Shown: in pieces, positions 19,126 to 28,120 of the stretch | How positions within the stretch are numbered: position 1 is the first letter of the stretch | How the letters are laid out: each line of letters starts with the position of its first letter | NCBI RefSeq assembly: GCF_002087235.1 | Contig: NZ_MUIO01000043.1 | Span: forward strand, 1-50,458 | DNA length: 50,458 nt | Direction of reading: 5' to 3' | From: Pseudomonas floridensis | Lineage (GTDB): Bacteria; Pseudomonadota; Gammaproteobacteria; Pseudomonadales; Pseudomonadaceae | Notes under the pieces: model-generated | What the model was told of the DNA's origin: nothing | Seen by the model: only the letters and a program-made list of their open reading frames with translations | Databases searched by the model: none | Translations under genes and position numbers: made by a program

Positions 19126-19752
19126 TCACGGCCAGTGTCGCCGAGCTACCTCACTTACCACCGGATGCACATCAATCTGCAACAGCGACTCATGAAAATC
19201 CGGACGGACATCGCGCAGGTGTTCGCGTGCCCCGCTCCATCGCGTCACGACACTGGCCAGTATCTCAACCGCAGCGGGTGCTTCGGGGTTCCAGGTATCG
19301 GGGGTGAAGAACAGATCGCTGAATGTTTGCCAATGCTCGTGCAGACGCAACCGCGCGCCCTGTTCAAGCGTCGTCTGCAACGCTTTGTCCGCGTCCGGCA
19401 GCCAGCGCTCGGGAAAGTCGATCACGCCGATGGCGGCGTAACAATTGGCCGCGATATAAACCAATGCCCGCAGTGCCTGTGATCGTTCGGATGAACGCTG
19501 TGGCAAAAGGCCCGAGTCGGGAAACTCAAGCCCCAGGTGAATCAGGATGGCAGCGCTCTCGGTGACGACGTTGCCATCCGGTAGAACCAGCGTGGGCACT
19601 TGCAGCAAAGGGTTGACGTGCTCGAGCGCTTCTTTCCCGGGCCCTTCCTCCCATGAGCAGGCGTTGGTCAGCGTGTAGGGTGCCTCGCACAGCGACAGCG
19701 CCATTTCGATGGCTGCTGCGCCGGAGCCTTCGGTGCCAAACAGGGTGTACAT
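19126..19752 (-). CDS. Glutathione S-transferase family protein
   Basis: Cytosolic GST-type enzyme of 208 residues, expected to conjugate or reduce substrates with glutathione; the substrate is unknown. The N-terminal thioredoxin-like domain begins MYTLFGTEGSG. It contains the NPLLQVPTLVLPDG segment with the conserved cis-proline and the glutathione-binding ESAAILIHL motif (Glu-Ser) near residues 65-75. An all-helical C-terminal domain follows. The gene diverges from a MocR-type regulator whose start lies about 145 bp away, an arrangement that often means the regulator controls its neighbour. The following gene on this strand is tpsB, which has its own promoter, so co-transcription is unlikely. 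Confidence 0.9.
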   Translation of the reverse strand: MYTLFGTEGSGAAAIEMALSLCEAPYTLTNACSWEEGPGKEALEHVNPLLQVPTLVLPDGNVVTESAAILIHLGLEFPDSGLLPQRSSERSQALRALVYIAANCYAAIGVIDFPERWLPDADKALQTTLEQGARLRLHEHWQTFSDLFFTPDTWNPEAPAAVEILASVVTRWSGAREHLRDVRPDFHESLLQIDVHPVVSEVARRHWP

Positions 19753-19789
19753 GTCGGGTGCTCCTCTGAAAAGGTTTCAGTCTAGTAAC

Positions 19790-19809
19790 GTCTGACCCAT
19801 GCATCAGAC
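19790..19809. promoter_or_regulatory. Inverted repeat in the GST/MocR divergent promoter region
   Basis: GTCTGA (19790-19795) and TCAGAC (19804-19809) form a perfect 6-bp inverted repeat with an 8-bp spacer, between the divergent GST and MocR genes. It is a candidate operator for the MocR regulator, by position only. Confidence 0.4.
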
Positions 19810-19896
19810 CGGTCGGCAGATGCCCAAGGCATCCGGCCATTGTCGCCAACGCCCTCCTTCGCGCATCATGCCGCCGCACCCTTGCTGATGCCTGTC

Positions 19897-21306
19897 ATGA
19901 AACGCTACGAAAAATTTGCCGCCGACATCGCTGAAATGATCCGCAACGGAATCCTGCCACCCGGCGAAAAGGTCCCGTCGGTCAGGGTGGCGAGCCGTAC
20001 CTATTCGGTCAGTCCGACGACGGTGTTCAAGGCCTACTACCTGCTGGAAGACAAAGGGCTGATTCAGGCCAGGCCACGCTCGGGTTACTACGTTCGTGAA
20101 TATGGGCCGCAGACCATGACCGAGCCCGAGCTGGTCCGGCATGTCAGTGAAGGGACCGAAGTCAGCGTCAGCGATCTGATTTTTTCCGTGCTGGCCTCAC
20201 TGAAAGACCCTGACACGGTGCCGTTCGGTTCGGCGTTTCCCAGTCCGCATCTTTACCCCTTGCCGCGTCTGGCCAAATCCATGGGGATCGCCTTACGCAG
20301 CCTGACGCCTGCCGCGATTGTCAGCGACATGACCACCGGTAACGACGAACTGCGCAGACAGATCGCATTGCGCTACATGATCAGCGGCGTGCGGCTGCCG
20401 GCGCAGGAACTGGTGATTACCAATGGGGCCATGGAAGCGCTGAACCTGTGCCTGCAATGCGTCACTGAACCTGGTGATCTGGTTGCCATCGAAGCGCCGG
20501 CCTTCTACGCCTGCCTGCAAGTGCTGGAGCGGCTAAAGCTCAAAGCCGTGGAAATTCCGGTGCACCCGCGTGACGGCGTGGATCTGGACTCGCTGCAGGA
20601 CAGCCTGAGCCGCTTGCCGATCAAGGCTTGCTGGTTCATGAGCAGCTTCCAGAACCCGCTCGGCGCCAGCCTGACCCAAGACAAGAAAAACCGCCTGTAC
20701 GCGTTGTTGGAGACGCACGATGTCCCGCTGATCGAAGACGACGTTTACGCAGAGCTGTATTACGGAGCCACTGCGCCGCAACCGCTCAAGAGTCTGGACC
20801 GCAGCGGCCGAGTCATGCACTGCGGCTCGTTTTCCAAGACCCTGGCCCCGGGCTACCGGATCGGCTGGGTGGCTGGTGGCCGTTACACCGAGCAGATCAA
20901 CCGTCTGAAACTGATGACGACCCTATCGCCGTCAGTCCCCGCACAGGCCGCGATTGCCGACTACCTGAGCCATGGCGGTTATGACCGGCACCTGCGCAAG
21001 CTGCGCGATACGCTGGAAATTCAACAGGGCGCGATGCTTGCGGCAGCGGCCCGCTATTTTCCGGCAGGCACCCGCGTGACCAAACCGGTCGGAGGCTATT
21101 TCCTGTGGTTTGAATTCCCTGAGCGGGTTGATTCGCTGCAGCTGTTTCAAGAAGCGCTGGCGCAAGGTATCAGCCTGGCCCCGGGGCCTATTTTTTCGCC
21201 CTCGCAGCGATTTCGCCATTGTGCCCGCCTGAATCACGGCAGCCCTTGGGACGAACGTTGTGAGCAGGCGATGGCGACATTGGGGCGAATGCTCGCGTCG
21301 TTCTAA
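19897..21306 (+). CDS. MocR-type GntR transcriptional regulator with aminotransferase-like domain
   Basis: Transcription factor made of an N-terminal GntR winged helix-turn-helix (about residues 1-75, with LPPGEKVPSVR and SPTTVFKAYYLLEDKGLI) fused to a fold-type I aminotransferase-like domain (about 110-465). The PLP-binding lysine is in GSFSKTLAPGYRIGW, K314 from the chosen start. SSFQNPLGASL and IEDDVYAELYYG are further PLP-fold landmarks. Length is 469 residues, normal for MocR proteins. ATG 19897 was chosen because the family start (MKRYEKFAADIAEMI) falls there; ATG 19888 and TTG 19840 are in frame but lie outside the conserved region, and none has a strong ribosome site. Such regulators typically bind PLP or an amino-acid-like ligand. 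The divergent GST gene is the likely target, by position only. Confidence 0.92.
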   Translation: MKRYEKFAADIAEMIRNGILPPGEKVPSVRVASRTYSVSPTTVFKAYYLLEDKGLIQARPRSGYYVREYGPQTMTEPELVRHVSEGTEVSVSDLIFSVLASLKDPDTVPFGSAFPSPHLYPLPRLAKSMGIALRSLTPAAIVSDMTTGNDELRRQIALRYMISGVRLPAQELVITNGAMEALNLCLQCVTEPGDLVAIEAPAFYACLQVLERLKLKAVEIPVHPRDGVDLDSLQDSLSRLPIKACWFMSSFQNPLGASLTQDKKNRLYALLETHDVPLIEDDVYAELYYGATAPQPLKSLDRSGRVMHCGSFSKTLAPGYRIGWVAGGRYTEQINRLKLMTTLSPSVPAQAAIADYLSHGGYDRHLRKLRDTLEIQQGAMLAAAARYFPAGTRVTKPVGGYFLWFEFPERVDSLQLFQEALAQGISLAPGPIFSPSQRFRHCARLNHGSPWDERCEQAMATLGRMLASF

Positions 21307-21417
21307 GACAGGCTTCGTAACTGATCTCTGTTTTTTTATCGTTTCTGAATCTGTACCAGATTTTGCGCAAACCCGATAATAGCCCGGCGATCCACACTGA
21401 CCAATTTAGAGGTTCTC

Positions 21418-21501
21418 ATGGGCAAGATGGCACTGGGTTTACTGGCTTTTCTGGCATTCACGATTGCAGTTGGCTTGCTCGGCACGATTCCACCATCCTG
21501 A
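21418..21501 (+). CDS. Possible 27-residue hydrophobic membrane peptide
   Basis: A short reading frame encodes a peptide starting MGKMALGLLAFLAFTIAVG and ending TIPPS. It has one predicted membrane helix after a short basic start. The ATG is preceded by AGAGG with 5 nt spacing, a near-ideal ribosome site, and a GATAAT-type -10 element lies at 21375-21380. The downstream repeat and hairpin begin at its stop codon. It is not a member of any family I recognise. The good ribosome site and membrane-like composition argue for a real gene; chance cannot be excluded at this length. Confidence 0.45.
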   Translation: MGKMALGLLAFLAFTIAVGLLGTIPPS

Positions 21502-21527
21502 TGCCCGACACGCTGATGCCCGGCACG
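21498..21527 (+). repeat. Tandem 15-bp direct repeat
   Basis: CTGATGCCCGACACG (21498-21512) is followed directly by CTGATGCCCGGCACG (21513-21527), with one mismatch. The first copy overlaps the stop codon of the small peptide gene. Confidence 0.8.
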
Positions 21528-21555
21528 CACGCAAGCGACGTGCCGAAGGCATCAG
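21513..21555. terminator. Strong hairpin between convergent genes
   Basis: CTGATGCCCGGCACG (21513-21527) pairs with CGTGCCG (21539-21545) and GGCATCAG (21548-21555), giving 15 pairs with a 2-nt AA bulge and an 11-nt loop. It lies between the plus-strand peptide gene and the minus-strand RND permease stop at 21561. Neither strand has a clear T-tract, so a bidirectional terminator or mRNA-stabilising role is inferred from position. Confidence 0.5.
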
Positions 21556-21560
21556 AGGTT

Positions 21561-24500
21561 TCAGGCCTGGACCGCTCGCCTGGCAGGCGCGAACCGCTCG
21601 AACAACAGCCAATACAGCGTCGGGATCAGGCCCAGGGTAGCCAGCGTGCCCAGCGCCAGTCCGCCCATGATCGTAATGGCCATGCCCTTCCAGAGCGGAC
21701 CTGCAAACAGCATCAGCGGGATCAGGCCGATGATGCAGGTCAGCTTGGTCATCACGATCGGCCGCAGGCGTTTGACCGCGGCATTGATCACCGCTTCGCG
21801 CACACCCAATCCCTGCTGGCGTTCCACATCGATGCGCTCCAGCAACAACACTGCGTTATTGACGATAATGCCCGCCAGCGACAGCAGGCCGAACGTGGCC
21901 ATGAAGCCGAACGGGTAAGCGGTGATCAGCAGGGCCGCGGCCACTCCGATCAACACGAAGGGCACGCTCGCAAGCACGATCAGCAGTTTGCGGAACGAGT
22001 TGAACTGCCAGACAAACAACAGCAGCATCGCGATCAGCGCATGCGGCATGTACTGCAGCAGCGCCTGATTGGCCTCTGCCGAATCCTCGATTTCACCACC
22101 CGGTTCGATGCGATAACCCTCCGGCAGACGAATTGCCGCGATCTGTGGGGCAAGGGACTCGACAATCGACGTCGCGGTCATCGACGGGTTATGGCCAGTC
22201 ACCGTAATGGCGCGCTCCAGATTGCGCCGTTCAACGGTCGACGCTTCCGGCCGGGCCTCGATGCTGGCCACTGCAGACAAGGCGATGGGCGCTGCACCTG
22301 ACGACGGGTAAATCAGCGTATTGTCCAGCCCGGTGCCCACGTCATTCGTGCCATGGGATTCACGAGCCACCACTGCAACGGCCGTTTCGCCATCCTGTAT
22401 CGATGAGATCGGCAAACCGCCATTTCTCACTTGCAGCGCTTGCGCGACTTCCTGGCTGCCTAGACCGGCGCGGCGCATCTTGTAAGGGTCGACAACCACA
22501 TCGTAACGCAACACGCGGGTGCGCCAGTCATCCTGCACATCCAGGGTGCCGGGCAGCGCCGACAAGGCCTGCTCGATACGACCGGCCAGGCTGCGAAGCA
22601 CTGTTTCGTCAGGGCCGATGACCCGATAGATGGCGATGCCGGCCTCGGTGGTGCCCATCGAAAAGCGCTTGGGTTGTGCCTGCACTTCCGGATGCCGGGA
22701 CAGCAGGTAACGCCGGGTTCGGCCAATGACCGCATCGACGTCAGCCCCTTCCCGGACACTGACCGTGAAATAGGCAACGTCCGGCGCTGGCAACGGAGGA
22801 TTGAGCCCCAGAACGATCCTCGGACCGCCATCGGCGACGTAGCCAATACTGTCGACGACGTCCTGATCGTCGCTCAGCCACTGACTGACCTCTCGCACCG
22901 TCTGCAACGTCGCACGTGAGCCGGTGCCCGGTTGCAGTGTCATCGGGATCTGAAACTGCAGACGGTCTGACTTGGGCAGGAAATCGTAAGGTACGTGCGT
23001 CAGCACCACAACCGCGCCTGCAAGCAAGCCGAGCATGCTGCCCAGGAAGACAAACGGGTAACCGAGCAGGCGCTCGATGATTCTACGATAGCCGCGGTAG
23101 AAGCCCGAGGTGTAGTCGCCGCAATCGGTCACGTCCTCATGAACGGTGGGCACCTTGGCAAAGTAAAAGCACAGCAGCGGCGTCACGGTAATGCTCAGCA
23201 GCCAGGAACTGATCAGCGTGGTCGCCAACACGACGGCCAGCGAGCGCAGGTATTCGTTGGTGCTGGTCTGTCCCAGGAAGAACGGCGAGAAGGCCAGCAC
23301 GATGACCAGTGATGAGGTCAACAACGGAATCATCAGGGTACGCCCCGCGTCCTCACAGGCACGCCGCCGGTCCTCACCAGCGTGCAACCGGCGCTCGATG
23401 TCCTCGGCGATGACGATGCCGTTGTCCACCAACAACCCCAGCGCCAGAATGATCGCGGCTATCGACACCGTCTGCAGTTCGATTCCCAGTGCGCGCATCA
23501 CAATCAGCGTCGCCAGGATTGTCAGCGGCACTATCGCCCCGACCACCAGACCGGTGCGCCAGCCCAGAAACAGCATGACCACGCCCATCACGATCACCAC
23601 CGTTTCCGCCATGACGTGGTACATCTTGTCCATTTCATGACGCACCACATCGGATTGAAACGTCACGATGTGCAGGCTGAAGCCTGCAGGGAGCTGCTGC
23701 TCGAGTTCGCCCAGGCGTTTGCGCAGCGCGCTGCCGAATGCCTGCACATTGAGCCCGGGCTGCATGGACACGGCCAGCACCACCGCTGGTTGTCCCTGAT
23801 AGATCGCCGCCGTTTCAGGTGGGTCGACAGGCGCTACCGAAAGTCTCGCCAACGTCTGCAACGGAACCCGTTGCCCACCCGGTAACCGGACCGGAAACTG
23901 GCGCAACCGTTCCAGCGACAGAATTTCCCCGCTCACGGTGAGCGTGGTGCTCTGTTGACCCACAATGGGCGTGCCGCCCAGGGCGATGACATTCTGCGCT
24001 TGCAACTGCTGTGTCACCTGTTGCAGCGCAAGACCAGCCGCGCCGAGCGTCTGACGATCAAAGTCAAGGTAGATACGTTCGTCCAGCAAACCGTACAACT
24101 CGACCTGATCCACACCGTTCAGGCCGTATAACCGGGTGCGCAGGCTTTTGATCGGCCCGCGCATCTCGCTCATGCTGAATCCCGGTGCCGTCACCGCGAT
24201 CGACGCCACTGCCACGCGGCCAAAATCATCGTTCACGAAAGGCCCTTGGGTATCTGGCGGAAACACACGGCTCAACTCACTGACTTTGGCCCGCAGACGC
24301 TGCCACACCTCGGCCAGGTGACTGACGCTGTCATAGGCGGTGACCTGAACGATTACCCGTCCAGGTTTTATCGTCGTGACGATGTCCTTGATGTCCGCCA
24401 GTTCACGAAGCTTTTCCTCGAGCGGCTTAGCCAGCAGCTCCTCGGTGCGGTCCACCGACAGGCCGGGCAAGGCAACGCTGACCAACGCATCGCGTACTGT

Positions 24501-24620
24501 CACGGAAGGCTCTTCCTGCGAGGGAAAATTCAGGAACGTAAAGACACCGGCCATCAGCACGAGGCAGGCGGCGAACAGGGTCAGGCGACTGGCGCCCATG
24601 GCGCGGCGGGTAATATTCAT
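21561..24620 (-). CDS. RND efflux permease (AcrB/HAE1 family)
   Basis: Inner-membrane, proton-driven pump subunit of a tripartite exporter. It has 1019 residues, about 12 membrane segments and two large periplasmic loops, with the usual internal duplication. The first membrane helix is at about residues 10-30; LALGLLVDNGIVIAEDIER in TM4 is at about 392-410. In TM4 the usual Asp-Asp pair is D399-N400, and in TM10 the usual lysine is replaced by Asn (AGIIVNNAVLLLERID). These changes suggest a subgroup distinct from AcrB/MexB. The start overlaps the adaptor stop by ATGA, so the two are translationally coupled. It is the last gene of the outer membrane factor - MipA - adaptor - permease operon. 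Substrates cannot be read from the sequence. Confidence 0.95.
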   Translation of the reverse strand: MNITRRAMGASRLTLFAACLVLMAGVFTFLNFPSQEEPSVTVRDALVSVALPGLSVDRTEELLAKPLEEKLRELADIKDIVTTIKPGRVIVQVTAYDSVSHLAEVWQRLRAKVSELSRVFPPDTQGPFVNDDFGRVAVASIAVTAPGFSMSEMRGPIKSLRTRLYGLNGVDQVELYGLLDERIYLDFDRQTLGAAGLALQQVTQQLQAQNVIALGGTPIVGQQSTTLTVSGEILSLERLRQFPVRLPGGQRVPLQTLARLSVAPVDPPETAAIYQGQPAVVLAVSMQPGLNVQAFGSALRKRLGELEQQLPAGFSLHIVTFQSDVVRHEMDKMYHVMAETVVIVMGVVMLFLGWRTGLVVGAIVPLTILATLIVMRALGIELQTVSIAAIILALGLLVDNGIVIAEDIERRLHAGEDRRRACEDAGRTLMIPLLTSSLVIVLAFSPFFLGQTSTNEYLRSLAVVLATTLISSWLLSITVTPLLCFYFAKVPTVHEDVTDCGDYTSGFYRGYRRIIERLLGYPFVFLGSMLGLLAGAVVVLTHVPYDFLPKSDRLQFQIPMTLQPGTGSRATLQTVREVSQWLSDDQDVVDSIGYVADGGPRIVLGLNPPLPAPDVAYFTVSVREGADVDAVIGRTRRYLLSRHPEVQAQPKRFSMGTTEAGIAIYRVIGPDETVLRSLAGRIEQALSALPGTLDVQDDWRTRVLRYDVVVDPYKMRRAGLGSQEVAQALQVRNGGLPISSIQDGETAVAVVARESHGTNDVGTGLDNTLIYPSSGAAPIALSAVASIEARPEASTVERRNLERAITVTGHNPSMTATSIVESLAPQIAAIRLPEGYRIEPGGEIEDSAEANQALLQYMPHALIAMLLLFVWQFNSFRKLLIVLASVPFVLIGVAAALLITAYPFGFMATFGLLSLAGIIVNNAVLLLERIDVERQQGLGVREAVINAAVKRLRPIVMTKLTCIIGLIPLMLFAGPLWKGMAITIMGGLALGTLATLGLIPTLYWLLFERFAPARRAVQA

Positions 24621-25750
24621 GGGGTGGTCTCGCTCAGGCGGGTTGCAGGCTGGAACAGGCTGACGGTCTGTCCGTCCTGCAGAAAGGCGGCACCGGCGGT
24701 CACGATCTGCTCGCCCGCAGAAAGCCCTTCGTTGACGACGGCACGCCCGTCACTGATCGCGCCCAGTGAGACGTTTCTGATCACGACGGTGCCAGCGGAC
24801 TGATAAACGAACACCTGAGCGGTGTTTCTGCCGGTCCCCATCCACAGCGCCTGCACAGGAATCGACAAGGGTTGCGGCGTACTCTGCGCACTCATCTGCA
24901 TCAACAGCGTGATGCCACTGGCGACGGGATCGGCGGGATTCAGCACCCGGAATCTGCAAACCCTCGTCAGGCCGTCTTCGGCGCGTGGCGAAATCCCTTC
25001 AAGCACCAAGTCCAGAATGACCGACGGATCTGAAGTGCTCCAGGCCCGGGCCTTATCGCCCGGTCGAAGGCGATCGCTCTGGGCAGTCGTGACGGCAGCC
25101 ATCACCTGTTGCCCAGAGCGAGACTCGACTTCCAGTACAAACTGCCCGGCACTCAACGAGTTGTAAGGATCCACGCGACGTGCCACCACTCGCCCAGCGA
25201 ACGGTGCGATCAACTGACTGTGATCGAGCTCGCGACGTGCCAATGCCCATTCGGCCTGCGCCCTCTTCTTTTCGGCCTCGGCCTGGGCGTGAGACGCCTG
25301 AGCTGCCTCGACCACGCCCTGAGCGACGCTGCCGGCCGCGAACAGGCTTTTTTGACGTTGAAGGTTGAGCCCGCGCTCTGCTGCTTGAGCAGTCGCTGAC
25401 GCCAAACCGGCCTGCGCCTGCTGCTCGTGCAGCGTGGCAGGTTGTCGATCAAGGGCAGCCAGCACCTGGCCTTTTTCAAATGTGTCACCAACATCTATAT
25501 GCAATTGGCTCAGCACACCCGCCGATTCGAACGCCAGACTGGCGCTCTCCTGCTGTCGCACGATGCCGATGAAACGCGGGCCTTCGCCGCCTGATGCGCT
25601 GACCGTTTCGACCTTTACCGCACGAACGGCGCTGGCGACGCCGACAGGCTTGTCGCCGCAGCCGCCAATCATCAAGACCAGCAGAGCGGGCACGCAGCCT
25701 TTGGCAAAGCGCCGAATGGCGACATGCAAGGTTATCGAATGAAATCCCAT
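24617..25750 (-). CDS. RND efflux periplasmic adaptor lipoprotein (MexA/HlyD family)
   Basis: Periplasmic membrane-fusion protein of 377 residues that links the permease to the outer membrane channel. The N-terminus has a signal segment with a lipobox-like LMIGGC, so it is probably a lipoprotein. It shows a biotinyl-lipoyl half-motif (GVLSQLHIDVGDTFEKGQVLAALD, about residues 78-101), an alpha-hairpin rich in Gln/Ala, then the second lipoyl half (LIAPFAGRVVARRVDPYNSL). A beta-barrel and membrane-proximal domain follow. It overlaps the permease start by 4 bp and lies 16 bp after the MipA gene. Confidence 0.93.
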   Translation of the reverse strand: MGFHSITLHVAIRRFAKGCVPALLVLMIGGCGDKPVGVASAVRAVKVETVSASGGEGPRFIGIVRQQESASLAFESAGVLSQLHIDVGDTFEKGQVLAALDRQPATLHEQQAQAGLASATAQAAERGLNLQRQKSLFAAGSVAQGVVEAAQASHAQAEAEKKRAQAEWALARRELDHSQLIAPFAGRVVARRVDPYNSLSAGQFVLEVESRSGQQVMAAVTTAQSDRLRPGDKARAWSTSDPSVILDLVLEGISPRAEDGLTRVCRFRVLNPADPVASGITLLMQMSAQSTPQPLSIPVQALWMGTGRNTAQVFVYQSAGTVVIRNVSLGAISDGRAVVNEGLSAGEQIVTAGAAFLQDGQTVSLFQPATRLSETTP

Positions 25751-25766
25751 GACAGGCCTCTGGCGG

Positions 25767-26606
25767 TCAGAAACCGTAGTTCAATGCGAGCAGGCCGCTC
25801 GCTTCGGCGTCGGTTTCGATCAGCGGGCTGCCACGCGTCTGGTCGGTGTAATGCGTGACACCGACGCTCGCCACCGTCGACCAGTGCGCGTCAAAACGGT
25901 GTTGCCAGCTCAGCGCTGCGGAATATGCATAGATGCCGCTGTCTGCCGTGAATCGCGAGAACCCGGTGCGCTGGCTCTGGACAGGACCGACACCGAAATA
26001 CGTCTGGTTGTAACGACCGTCGCCGGCGTGTGCATCGATATCCAGCGTCAAGGTGTCCGACTGGCTGTGGTAAGCAATTCCTTCAAACCCCAGGCGATAG
26101 CGGTTGCCGCGCTTTTCACCCGCCATACGCAATTCCGCTTCGCCACTCAGGGTCAGCCAGGGCAGAAGCTCTTGGGAAAGCATCAGGTCGGCGACGGTTG
26201 CACCCTCCACCGTGCCCATACCCTTGAGCTCGGTGGAGCCCGGACGGCTGCCACCGTTTTTCTCGTTGCGACCAAAATCGTAGTTGAGCGCGGCACTGGC
26301 ACCAAACCCCGAAGAGGTCTGATATTGCACGCCCAGACCTCTCATGCTGTCAGCGAACAGAATCCCGCTCTGCACCGTGAACATCGGCAGTGGCTGGCTT
26401 CGATAGTGATCCGACCCCATGTAACGCGGCAGAACCGCCACACCCAGCCCCAGACTCACATCGACCTTGTCACCCAGCAGCGACGGGGCCTGCGCAGAAC
26501 TCACGTCCTGAGCCTGCACCTCACCGCCCCAGGCGAACGCCGCCGAGGCGATCAACACAGGAAGCAACGACAATCGTGCTACGGATGAAGTCTTCAAAAC
26601 ATTCAT
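25767..26606 (-). CDS. MipA/OmpV family outer membrane protein
   Basis: Predicted outer-membrane beta-barrel of 279 residues. It has a signal peptide (SLLPVLIASAAFAWGGEVQA), then a mature chain with the family pattern SLGLGVAVLPRYMGSDHYRSQPLP near residues 50-73, many alternating strands, and a C-terminal Phe (LALNYGF) typical of BAM substrates. Family members scaffold murein enzymes or influence antibiotic response. It sits between the outer membrane factor and the adaptor of an RND operon, overlapping the former by ATGA. This suggests an envelope-stress or signal-input role for the pump system; that role is inference. Confidence 0.9.
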   Translation of the reverse strand: MNVLKTSSVARLSLLPVLIASAAFAWGGEVQAQDVSSAQAPSLLGDKVDVSLGLGVAVLPRYMGSDHYRSQPLPMFTVQSGILFADSMRGLGVQYQTSSGFGASAALNYDFGRNEKNGGSRPGSTELKGMGTVEGATVADLMLSQELLPWLTLSGEAELRMAGEKRGNRYRLGFEGIAYHSQSDTLTLDIDAHAGDGRYNQTYFGVGPVQSQRTGFSRFTADSGIYAYSAALSWQHRFDAHWSTVASVGVTHYTDQTRGSPLIETDAEASGLLALNYGF

Positions 26607-28096
26607 GGGGAAACTCCGGTTTCAGTGAAAGAGGATGAAGCGACGGGCTCTGCGCCACGCAGCACCCGGTAGAGGTCAATGCGGTTCTGCTGCAGCTCGT
26701 TCAGGGATGTGTGAAAGGTCGCGTCTGCCCGAGCGACGCGGATGGCAGCTGTCAGCGGCGTACTGCGGTCAGCGTTGCCAGCGTCCAGTTCGAAGGTCAT
26801 GCGCCGTACCTTTTCCTGAACCAGCGCGACACGCTCGACATCGTCACGAACATGATCCAGCGCCTGCTGGCGACGGGTCAGCACGTCGGCGGTCTCGCGA
26901 AAGGCACGCTGAATGGTCTTTTCGTATTCGGCCACTGCGATCTGTTTGCGCACCTGAGCCAGGTCCAGGTTGGCGCGATTGCGTCCGCCGTCGAACAGCG
27001 GCAGGTTCAGTTGCGGGGTAAACAGCCAGGCTCCGCTTGCGTGACTGAACAGCGTGCGCAGGCTGTCGCTCTGGACACCGATGCCGGTGCTGAGCATGAT
27101 GGATGGAAAGAATGCCGCACGCGCCGCACCGATATTTGCGTTACTGGCCTTCAAGTCTTCTTCGCGCTGACGAACGTCGAAGCGCTCCAGCAGACGCTCG
27201 GATGGCAGGTTGAGCAATGCGGAAGGCGTCTGTAGCGCAGCCGCCATCAGTTGCGGCGACTCCAGTGAGGGTGTCGGCAAGGGCGCCGAATAGCCGGTCA
27301 ACAGCAGCAATGCCTGCGCTGCCCTGGCGTGATCACTGATCGCATCCTGCAACTGCTGCTGCGCAGTCAGTGCCTCAACGCGCTGCACGGCAACCTCATC
27401 GAGCGAGATGGCGCCACAACGTTGTTGCTCTTCGGCAAGGCTCACCAGCAACCGGCGTGAATCATGAATCGACTGCGCATCGCGCTGAAGTGCCGCAGCC
27501 AGACGCTCGTTCAGAAAGGCTTGGGCAACCTCGGCGATCACAGCGCTGCGTGCGGCCTGCTGCCCATAGACCGTGGCCAGATAATCGTGACGCGCGGCGT
27601 CGGACAAGCTGCGCACCCGGCCGAAGAAATCCAGTTCAAAGCTGGAGACGCCCAGCGAGGCCAACGTAATGTCCTGGCCGTAACGCTCATCGGCGGCCTT
27701 GCTGTCGAAATGCTGTCGGTCCCGCTCAAGCCCCGCAGCGACTGTTGGCCAGCGATCCGCAACCGTCACACCGCGCATCGCACGGGCTTCCTCGACGCGC
27801 AGTCCGGTTATACGAAAATCACGATTGAAGGCCAGTGCCGACAGCACCAGCGTGCGCAGATCACCCTGCGGTGCCAGCTCGGCGATCAGGCTTGCCTCTT
27901 CAGGCGTCAGCGTTGCGTGCGTGGCAGTTTGCTCGCTCGCCGCCAGACTGGAAGACTGTCTGTCCGGGACCGGCATGGCTGGCCGCTGGTAATCGGGCGC
28001 CAGCGAACACCCCGAAACGAGCAGCGTCAACAACACACCCAGATACCCGCGTCGGCAGCATCGGATAGGTTTGGACAGCGCAAGGGTCATCGGCAT
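26603..28096 (-). CDS. Outer membrane efflux lipoprotein (OprM/NodT family)
   Basis: TolC-like outer-membrane channel of the tripartite pump, about 497 residues from ATG 28096. The signal peptide ends in the lipobox LVSGC, followed by SLAPDYQRP, the hallmark start of OprM/NodT proteins. Two long Ala/Gln/Glu-rich coiled-coil repeats follow, with the pattern LFDGGRNRANLDLAQV in the second half. The reading frame extends to a TTG at 28150, but ATG 28096 or 28090 fits the signal peptide better. The gene opens the pump operon and overlaps the MipA start by 4 bp. It diverges from the two-component genes. Confidence 0.93.
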   Translation of the reverse strand: MPMTLALSKPIRCCRRGYLGVLLTLLVSGCSLAPDYQRPAMPVPDRQSSSLAASEQTATHATLTPEEASLIAELAPQGDLRTLVLSALAFNRDFRITGLRVEEARAMRGVTVADRWPTVAAGLERDRQHFDSKAADERYGQDITLASLGVSSFELDFFGRVRSLSDAARHDYLATVYGQQAARSAVIAEVAQAFLNERLAAALQRDAQSIHDSRRLLVSLAEEQQRCGAISLDEVAVQRVEALTAQQQLQDAISDHARAAQALLLLTGYSAPLPTPSLESPQLMAAALQTPSALLNLPSERLLERFDVRQREEDLKASNANIGAARAAFFPSIMLSTGIGVQSDSLRTLFSHASGAWLFTPQLNLPLFDGGRNRANLDLAQVRKQIAVAEYEKTIQRAFRETADVLTRRQQALDHVRDDVERVALVQEKVRRMTFELDAGNADRSTPLTAAIRVARADATFHTSLNELQQNRIDLYRVLRGAEPVASSSFTETGVSP

Positions 28097-28120
28097 AGGA
28101 TCTGTTCGCGACAATGGGGT

